From: Streptomyces sp. AM 4-1-1 | GTDB lineage: Bacteria > Actinomycetota > Actinomycetes > Streptomycetales > Streptomycetaceae | Direction of reading: 5' to 3' | NCBI RefSeq assembly: GCF_029167625.1 | Contig: NZ_CP119145.1 | Coordinates: forward strand, 5,642,001 to 5,706,000 | Length of the DNA stretch: 64,000 bases | Shown: piece after piece, positions 59,201-64,000 of the stretch | Layout of the letters: every line of letters begins with the position of its first letter | Position numbering within the stretch: the stretch's first letter is position 1 | Position numbers and translations under genes: made by a program | The notes under the pieces: generated by a model | Seen by the model: only the letters and a program-made list of their open reading frames with translations | What the model was told of the DNA's origin: nothing | Database searches by the model: none

Positions 59201-60224
59201 CCTCGATGACGGTCACGCCCTGCAACCCCTCGGGGGAGGCGAGCGCCGACATCGGCGGGACCGACTCGCCGTCGAGCACCACAAGGATGTGCGGCTGCTC
59301 CAGCAGCGGCTGTCCGCCGGGCTGGAAGCGCGGACGCCCGTCGAGCCGCGCCGCGAGCAGTTCCTCCAGCTCCGGCGCGCTGGTGGTGATCAGCCGGCGG
59401 CTGCCCGCACCGTCCGTGGAATCCGGAATCTGGACGTGCGGCAGCCACTTCGCCCACTCCCACCGAGGAGCGGCCTCCCGGCCGGCGGCGATCGCGACGA
59501 CCAGATCCTCGGGTGAGTGCAGGGAGGTGAGCGAGCCGAGCATCGCGCGGGCCGCCGAGCGCACGGAGTCCGGGTCGCCGCTGACCGTCACGTGGTAGAA
59601 GGCGCGCAGCGAGACCGCCATCGGCAGGCCGTCCAGCGTGCCGTGCACCGTCAGGAACTGCTGCATCGCCCCGGCCGTGAGCGGCTCCAACTCGTCGACG
59701 GGTGCGGTCTCCGGTGCCACCAGCGGGGTGGCGAGCTCCTGGCTGCCCAGCCCGATCCGCACCTGCCCGAAGTCCTCGTCGCCGATCCTGCGTTCCCACA
59801 CCCGGCTGCCCTCGGCGACCAGCGCCCACAACTGCTCCGGGGACGGATGCAGATAGAACTGCGCGTCACGCTGCAACCGGGCGGTCCGCAGCACCGCCCG
59901 CCGCGTCTGCGTCAGGTACTTCAGATAGTCGCGCCGCATGTCGGCGAGCTGGCCCTGCGTACCACGGCGATAGCGCACCAGCATGGAAATGGCCATCGCG
60001 ATCGTCGACGCGATCATCACCATTCCCATGATCCGCATGATCGGATTCGGGGTCATGAAGAAGAAGACCACCGAACCGCCCATGCCCAGCATGGGCAGCA
60101 ACTGCATGAGCGCGCCCTCCTGCTGACCGCGGGGAAGTTCCGGAGGGGGTTGCAACTGCACCTGCTCGCCAGGCACTTCGGAGGGCAGGGCCCGCGGTGG
60201 GCGCTTGACGACGATCTGGCTCAC
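56253..60224 (-). CDS. eccC: Type VII secretion motor ATPase EccC
   Basis: EccC is the FtsK/SpoIIIE-like motor that recognises substrates and drives type VII secretion. The 1323-residue protein is a single-chain form. Two N-terminal membrane helices (about residues 40-85) are followed by a DUF-type stalk domain and three ATPase domains: Walker A GATGSGKSELLR (~471) with Walker B LVLVIDEFSELL; GGPQSGKSTLLR (~835) with VFLVIDGWGNF; and GESESGKSNLLR (~1121) with VYVVVDDYDLV. The first domain has a full Glu Walker B. In mycobacteria EccC is often split into Ca and Cb; here it is fused. It is divergent from eccD. Confidence 0.96.
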   Translation of the reverse strand: MSQIVVKRPPRALPSEVPGEQVQLQPPPELPRGQQEGALMQLLPMLGMGGSVVFFFMTPNPIMRIMGMVMIASTIAMAISMLVRYRRGTQGQLADMRRDYLKYLTQTRRAVLRTARLQRDAQFYLHPSPEQLWALVAEGSRVWERRIGDEDFGQVRIGLGSQELATPLVAPETAPVDELEPLTAGAMQQFLTVHGTLDGLPMAVSLRAFYHVTVSGDPDSVRSAARAMLGSLTSLHSPEDLVVAIAAGREAAPRWEWAKWLPHVQIPDSTDGAGSRRLITTSAPELEELLAARLDGRPRFQPGGQPLLEQPHILVVLDGESVPPMSALASPEGLQGVTVIEVVPGEVTGARGGLSVVVRPDSLQLESGHGLVYDGVPDLLSYEAAEALARQLAPLHVASGGDDDEPLLANLEFTDLLNLGDAASVDVGRTWRPRSQAERLRVPIGVGEDGTPVMLDLKEAAQEGMGPHGLCVGATGSGKSELLRTLVLGLAVTHSSETLNFVLADFKGGATFAGMAQMPHVAAVITNLADDLTLVDRMGDSIRGELNRRQEMLRDAGNYANIHDYEKARAAGAPLQPVPSLVLVIDEFSELLTAKPDFIEMFVQIGRIGRSLGVHLLLASQRLEEGRLRGLETYLSYRVGLRTFSAAESRAALGVPDAYQLPNVPGSGYLKYGTDEMVRFKAAYVSGVYRTNAQQAASLGGALPVDRRPVAFTAAPVPVRYVEPGARGLVPEARAPEDDALADTVLDVIVRRLEGRGASAHQVWLPPLDNPPSLDELLPGLSAVPGRGLTQPGFEGAGRLVVPLGVVDKPYEQRRDTLYRDFSGAAGHMQITGGPQSGKSTLLRTVIAGFALTHTPQEVQFYGLDFGGGGLASVSGLPHVGGVASRLDPERVRRTVAEVHGILGRREEYFRGAGIDSIATFRRLRARGDISAQDQPWGDVFLVIDGWGNFRTDYDALEPAVVDIAARGLGYGIHVIITASRSMEVRANLKDHLMNRLELRLGDIMDSELDRKSAVNVPAGVPGRGLTPEKLHFMAAVPRIDGINSDSDLSEATAAMNQEVSRHWSGPAAPSVRLLPRELPVSELPAGHAHPDRGIAFGIDENDLAPVFLDFEHDPFLLVFGESESGKSNLLRLIIKQLSERYDGDSCKLFVIDNRRALLDATPATHLAEYVPMSNAMDHHVDALLNLMQRRTPSADVTARQLRDRSWWSGPTVYVVVDDYDLVSTSSGNPLGKLTELLPFARDVGVRFIIARNSAGAGRAAYEPFIQRMTELGAQGLLLSGDPNEGAIMGNARPRPMPVGRGVFVSRRRGNPLVQSALMPTDG

Positions 60225-60440
60225 AGCTCACCAATTCCCTTGCCGGACAGAAGTGTTCCTATCGGCGCCCCGTGGCGACGGGCTCCATCCGCGGAGGGAA
60301 TCCTACTGGCGCCCCGGAAAGGCGGCGGGCGGTAGGGTGACGCGACGCGTGTACGCACCCGCGAACTACCGCAGAAAAACGGTCATTCGGGACGCGAGGC
60401 GAGGCCCGCGATTCCAGGAGAACGATTCCAGGAGCACGAT

Positions 60441-61961
60441 GTGGGGGAGCAGCAGGTGACGACGACGACCCAAGCGGCCGCCGGTCCGGGCAGGCCGGGA
60501 CCGGGAGTTCCGGCCGGCAACGGAACCGGCTTCTGCCGGGTCACGGTCGTCGCGCCCGACAGCCGCGTCGACGTGGCGCTCCCCGAGGACATCCCGGTCG
60601 CCGACCTCTACCCGGAGATCCTCCGGCTGTCCGGCCAGAGCCCCGCCGAGGGCGCGCCGGTCGGCTACCACCTGGTGCGCCGTGACGGCACCGTCCTCGA
60701 CAGCGCCCGTACCCTGGCCGCCCTCCGCGTCCTCGACGGCGAACTGCTGTCACTGCGACCGTTCGCCGAGTCACTGCCCCCGGCGGTCTTCGACGACGTG
60801 TCCGACGCCGTCGCCTCCGCCGTGGCCCGGGACCGCACCCTGTGGGGCGACAGCCTGATGCGCGGCTCCGGCCTCTTCGGCGGGTCCGTCCTGCTGGTCC
60901 TGCTCGGCTTCGTCCTGTGGACCTCCGACCCGCGCCACGACACGCACGGCCTCCCCGGCGTCCTGGCCGGGGTCACCGGCGTACTGCTGCTCGCGCTGGC
61001 CGGGGTGCGGGCCCGCGTCTACGACGACCGGGGCTCCGCGATCGCCCTCGGCATCGGCGCCCTCGCCAACGCCGGGGTCGGCGGCGCGGGTCTGCTGCCG
61101 CTGAGCGACGGGCAGGGCATCGGCAGGCTCCAGTTCCTGCTCGCCTGCGCCGCCGTCCTGGTCGCAGCCGTCGTCCTCATGATCGTCGCCCCCGACGGGG
61201 ACGGGCCGTTCGTCGCGTTCGTCTTCGCCGCGGCCGTCGGCCTGGCCGTCACCTTCGCCGCGATCCTCACCGACATGGCGCCGGTCGAGACCGCGGCCGT
61301 CTGCGCCCCGCTCTCCGTCGGCGCGCTCGCCTTCCTGCCCGGTCTCTCCACCCGCTTCGCCCGGCTCCCCATCGGTTTCGAGCCGCCACGCTCCGCCGTC
61401 GGTGACTACGGCACGTCCGAACCGGCCCCGCAGGGCCCCGTCGACGCCGACCGCATCGCCGCCCAGGCACGGCGCGGCCACGAACTGCTGGTCGGTCTGG
61501 CCGGCGGCTGCGCCCTGGTGGCGGTCGGCGCCGCCGCCGTCCTCGGATTCTCCGGAGACCTCTGGGGCCAGCTCCTCGCGCTCGCCACCGGAACCGCCAT
61601 GCTGATGCGCGCCCATCTGTTCCGCTACACCGCGCAGGTCGGCTGCGCCCTGGCGGCGGGGCTCGGCTCCCTGGTGCTGCTCGGCCTCGGGCTGTGCCTC
61701 AACCCGCCGCGCGGGATGCTGCGCGACGCCCTCCAGGGCGACAGCACGGCGCTCGACATCCGTACGATCTGGCTCGCGGCGGCCGTCGCCGCCGTGGCCG
61801 CGCTGGTCACGGCCATCGGACTGATCGTGCCGCGCAAGGGGGTCACGCCGTTCTGGGGGCGTTTCCTGGAGATCGCCGAGACGTTCGTACTGCTCACACT
61901 CGTACCTCTCTGCCTCGCGGTCTTCGACGTCTACCGCTCGGTCCGGGCCCTGACCAGCTGA
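60441..61961 (+). CDS. eccD: Type VII secretion membrane protein EccD
   Basis: EccD forms the central membrane vestibule of the ESX complex. The 506-residue protein begins with a ubiquitin-like YukD domain (residues ~30-115: [30 protein letters not shown]) followed by about 11 hydrophobic helices from residue ~145 to the end, the expected topology. GTG 60441 has AGGAG 8 bases upstream; a GTG at 60456 is an alternative. It is divergent from eccC across 216 bases, with a TAGGGT -10-like sequence at 60333. A hairpin ends the locus. Confidence 0.93.
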   Translation: MGEQQVTTTTQAAAGPGRPGPGVPAGNGTGFCRVTVVAPDSRVDVALPEDIPVADLYPEILRLSGQSPAEGAPVGYHLVRRDGTVLDSARTLAALRVLDGELLSLRPFAESLPPAVFDDVSDAVASAVARDRTLWGDSLMRGSGLFGGSVLLVLLGFVLWTSDPRHDTHGLPGVLAGVTGVLLLALAGVRARVYDDRGSAIALGIGALANAGVGGAGLLPLSDGQGIGRLQFLLACAAVLVAAVVLMIVAPDGDGPFVAFVFAAAVGLAVTFAAILTDMAPVETAAVCAPLSVGALAFLPGLSTRFARLPIGFEPPRSAVGDYGTSEPAPQGPVDADRIAAQARRGHELLVGLAGGCALVAVGAAAVLGFSGDLWGQLLALATGTAMLMRAHLFRYTAQVGCALAAGLGSLVLLGLGLCLNPPRGMLRDALQGDSTALDIRTIWLAAAVAAVAALVTAIGLIVPRKGVTPFWGRFLEIAETFVLLTLVPLCLAVFDVYRSVRALTS

Positions 61962-62280
61962 CGACCGGCGGTCCGGCCGCGGCCGGACCGGCCACCGGAC
62001 GACCCGACGACCGGACCGGCCACCGGACGACCGGACCGGCCGACGGCACACCGCCGGACCTGCCCGACAGGCCCGCCGGCCGTCCGTAGGGACCCCCGGC
62101 GGGCCCGGTCCCTACGGACTGGTACGCTGTGTAACGGCCGTTTGTGTACGCGATCCCGGGGCTTTTTCGAGAACCCTGCGGTCTGCGCTCATCGGACCTT
62201 CGCCTCCGAGTCACGGAAGCCCCCCTGAGAACCAGACCAGGGGCACTCGTGGGCGCATCGAACAACAAGAGGAGTACCGC
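61962..62280. other. eccD-rpsO gap with direct repeats, hairpin and rpsO leader
   Basis: The 319 bases hold three copies of CCGGACCGGCC starting at 61983, 62011 and 62031 (partly with CACCGGACGAC), then the hairpin at 62082-62119. TACGCT at 62123-62128 may be the rpsO -10. The last ~150 bases are the rpsO leader; they include CCCGGGGCTTTTTCG, which is G+C-poor at its end. No gene is supported. Confidence 0.45.
62082..62119 (+). terminator. Hairpin separating the type VII locus from rpsO
   Basis: GTCCGTAGGGACC (62082-62094) and GGTCCCTACGGAC (62107-62119) form a perfect 13-bp stem with a 12-base loop. It probably terminates eccD transcription immediately upstream of the rpsO promoter region. 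Confidence 0.65.
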
Positions 62281-62571
62281 GTGCCGCTCGACGCCGCTAC
62301 GAAGAAGCAGATCATGTCCGAGTTCGCCACCAAGGAGGGTGACACCGGTTCCCCCGAGGTCCAGGTGGCCATGCTCTCCCGTCGGATCTCGGACCTGACG
62401 GAGCACCTCAAGACCCACAAGCACGACCACCACTCCCGCCGTGGACTGCTGATCCTGGTCGGCCAGCGCCGCCGCCTGCTGCAGTACCTGGCCAAGAAGG
62501 ACATCCAGCGCTTCCGCGCGCTGGTCGACCGCCTCGGCATCCGCCGCGGTGCGGCCGGCGGCGCCAAGTAG
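62281..62571 (+). CDS. rpsO: 30S ribosomal protein S15
   Basis: S15 binds 16S rRNA early in 30S assembly. The 96-residue product carries the family motif [52 protein letters not shown] core, split here as [11 protein letters not shown] and [10 protein letters not shown], and YLAKKD. It is a few residues longer than the 89-residue E. coli protein because of an Ala/Gly tail. GTG 62281 follows AAGAGGAG. pnp follows, the order conserved in most bacteria, where both genes can be read from the rpsO promoter. Confidence 0.95.
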   Translation: MPLDAATKKQIMSEFATKEGDTGSPEVQVAMLSRRISDLTEHLKTHKHDHHSRRGLLILVGQRRRLLQYLAKKDIQRFRALVDRLGIRRGAAGGAK

Positions 62572-62582
62572 GACGCCGTGGA

Positions 62583-62615
62583 GGGAGCGGTTCCCACTTC
62601 CATGGGGCCGCTCCC
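62583..62615 (+). terminator. rpsO terminator
   Basis: GGGAGCGG and CCGCTCCC form an 8-bp stem with a 17-base loop, followed by TTTGTTGT, one of the few T-rich tails in the window. It probably ends part of the rpsO transcript, with read-through into pnp. Confidence 0.65.
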
Positions 62616-62696
62616 TTTGTTGTACGTGCGAGACCGGGGCGAAGCTCAGTAACCTGGACGTACGACAAAAGACGAGGAGGAGCGCCAGTCGCCTCC

Positions 62697-62752
62697 GCCG
62701 GTCCTCGGTAGTGGCCCCCGGAACATCCCGGGTGCTTCGATCGAAGACCGGC
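62697..62752 (+). promoter_or_regulatory. rpsO-pnp intergenic stem-loop, likely RNase III processing site
   Basis: GCCGGTC (62697-62703) pairs with GACCGGC (62746-62752). Inside are CCCGG/CCGGG and the palindrome TTCGATCGAA, giving a branched stem in the pnp leader. In Streptomyces the rpsO-pnp leader is cleaved by RNase III and limits pnp expression (established for S. coelicolor). The assignment of this hairpin to that role is by position. Confidence 0.5.
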
Positions 62753-62833
62753 CCCGCCCCAAGGCGCTTCTCCGTACCGTCCCCGACCACACGGGTAGGG
62801 GGACGAAAGACGACGAGTATGGAGAAATATCTA

Positions 62834-64000
62834 GTGGAGAACGAGACCCACTACGCCGAAGCCGTGATCGACAACGGCACCTTCGGCACCCGCACCATCC
62901 GCTTCGAGACGGGCCGCCTGGCCAAGCAGGCCGCCGGCTCCGCCGTCGCGTACCTGGACGACGACACCATGGTGCTGTCAGCCACCACCGCTTCCAAGAA
63001 GCCCAAGGACCAGCTCGACTTCTTCCCCCTCACGGTGGACGTCGAGGAGCGGCAGTACGCCGCGGGCAAGATCCCCGGCTCCTTCTTCCGCCGCGAGGGC
63101 CGCCCCTCCGAGGACGCGATCCTCACCTGCCGTCTGATCGACCGGCCGCTGCGCCCCTCCTTCAAGAAGGGCCTGCGCAACGAGATCCAGATCGTCGAGA
63201 CGATCATGGCGCTCAACCCCGACCACCTGTACGACGTGGTCGCGATCAACGCCGCCTCCTGCTCCACGCAGCTCGCCGGCCTGCCCTTCTCCGGCCCGGT
63301 CGGCGGCACCCGTGTCGCCCTCATCAAGGGCCAGTGGGTCGCCTTCCCGACGCACACCGAGCTTGAGGACGCCGTCTTCGACATGGTCGTCGCCGGTCGC
63401 GTCCTGGAGGACGGCGACGTCGCGATCATGATGGTCGAGGCCGAGGCCACCGAGAAGACCATCCAGCTCGTCAAGGACGGCGCGGAGGCCCCCACCGAGG
63501 AGGTCGTCGCCGCCGGCCTCGAGGCCGCGAAGCCCTTCATCAAGGCGCTCTGCAAGGCCCAGTCGGACCTCGCCGCCAAGGCCGCGAAGCCGACCGGCGA
63601 GTTCCCGGTCTTCCTCGACTACCAGGACGACGTCTTCGAGGCGCTCTCCAGCGCCGTCACGTCCGAGCTCGCGCAGGCGCTCACCATCGCCGGCAAGCAG
63701 GACCGTGAGACCGAGCTGGACCGCGTCAAGGAGATCGCCGCAGAGAAGCTGCTCCCGGCCTTCGAGGGCCGCGAGAAGGAGATCTCCGCCGCGTACCGGG
63801 CGCTGACCAAGAAGCTGGTCCGCGAGCGCGTCATCAAGGACAAGGTCCGCATCGACGGCCGTGGCGTCACGGACATCCGTACGCTCGCCGCCGAGGTCGA
63901 GGCCATCCCGCGCGTGCACGGCTCGGCGCTGTTCGAGCGTGGCGAGACCCAGATCCTGGGCGTCACCACCCTCAACATGCTCCGGATGGAGCAGCAGCTG
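62834..64000 (+). CDS. pnp: Polynucleotide phosphorylase (3' end outside window)
   Basis: PNPase is the phosphorolytic 3'-5' exoribonuclease and 3'-tail polymerase. The 389 residues in the window include the first RNase PH-like domain ([50 protein letters not shown]) and the helical linker. They end at the start of the second RNase PH domain ([34 protein letters not shown]). The KH and S1 domains lie beyond. GTG 62834 is chosen: GGAGA ends 8 bases upstream, and the intervening codons would include rare CTA. The in-frame ATG at 62819 has no good ribosome site. Confidence 0.96.
   Translation, partial: MENETHYAEAVIDNGTFGTRTIRFETGRLAKQAAGSAVAYLDDDTMVLSATTASKKPKDQLDFFPLTVDVEERQYAAGKIPGSFFRREGRPSEDAILTCRLIDRPLRPSFKKGLRNEIQIVETIMALNPDHLYDVVAINAASCSTQLAGLPFSGPVGGTRVALIKGQWVAFPTHTELEDAVFDMVVAGRVLEDGDVAIMMVEAEATEKTIQLVKDGAEAPTEEVVAAGLEAAKPFIKALCKAQSDLAAKAAKPTGEFPVFLDYQDDVFEALSSAVTSELAQALTIAGKQDRETELDRVKEIAAEKLLPAFEGREKEISAAYRALTKKLVRERVIKDKVRIDGRGVTDIRTLAAEVEAIPRVHGSALFERGETQILGVTTLNMLRMEQQL

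Noticed and set aside
55999..59829. 1276-residue minus-strand frame inside eccC
   Set aside because: Same strand but a different frame from EccC; only the 56253-60224 frame gives the three ATPase domains.

Overview
The window comes from a chromosome of very high G+C content with strong G/C bias at third codon positions. Gene content and order are those of the core chromosome of a Streptomyces species or close relative: dxr-rseP-ispG, proS, rimP-nusA-ylxR-infB-rbfA-truB-ribF, a complete ESX-type (type VII) secretion locus that contains a bldB-like gene, then rpsO-pnp. This placement rests on protein motifs and remembered synteny. No database search was run.

Layout. 1-13 kb: a partial PAP2-family phosphatase and a catabolic block. 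The block has gabT, a membrane-anchored P-loop ATPase divergent from it, a PucR-type regulator, an aldehyde dehydrogenase and a long acyl-CoA dehydrogenase. It is followed by a divergent EPSP synthase translationally coupled to a small LinA-like nucleotidyltransferase. 13-21 kb: isoprenoid and envelope genes (dxr overlapping rseP, then ispG), two GNAT acetyltransferases and proS. 21-23 kb: a minus-strand aminoglycoside-phosphotransferase-like protein whose catalytic residues are lost (a likely pseudokinase), a lipoprotein and a ferritin-like DUF4439 protein. 23-30 kb: the ribosome maturation and translation-initiation operon. 30.5-34.6 kb: a 1352-residue protein with a trypsin-like fold lacking its serine, a P-loop with arginine in place of lysine, and repeat-rich and helical C-terminal regions. 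34.6-41.7 kb: ribF converging on a five-gene peptide/nickel ABC transporter operon.

41.8-62 kb is the type VII secretion locus. Minus strand: an EspI-like ParA ATPase, the bldB-like DUF397 gene, a small gene that may be a detached EccE module, and eccE. Plus strand: eccB, a mycosin, two helical/WXG proteins, a second mycosin and two WXG100 (Esx) proteins. Then a helical accessory gene and eccC (minus) and eccD (plus). Together these supply the expected membrane complex (EccB, C, D, E), motor (EccC), proteases (MycP) and substrates. The window ends with rpsO and the first 1167 bases of pnp.

The most unusual signals are the pseudokinase, the pseudo-protease/P-loop protein with an operator-like inverted repeat upstream, a chain of three overlapping micro-ORFs in the infB leader, the duplicated mycosins flanking a candidate secreted pair, the separate EccE-like module, and several regularly spaced repeats in non-coding DNA of the secretion locus. 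No tRNA, rRNA, CRISPR array, insertion sequence or phage gene was recognised.
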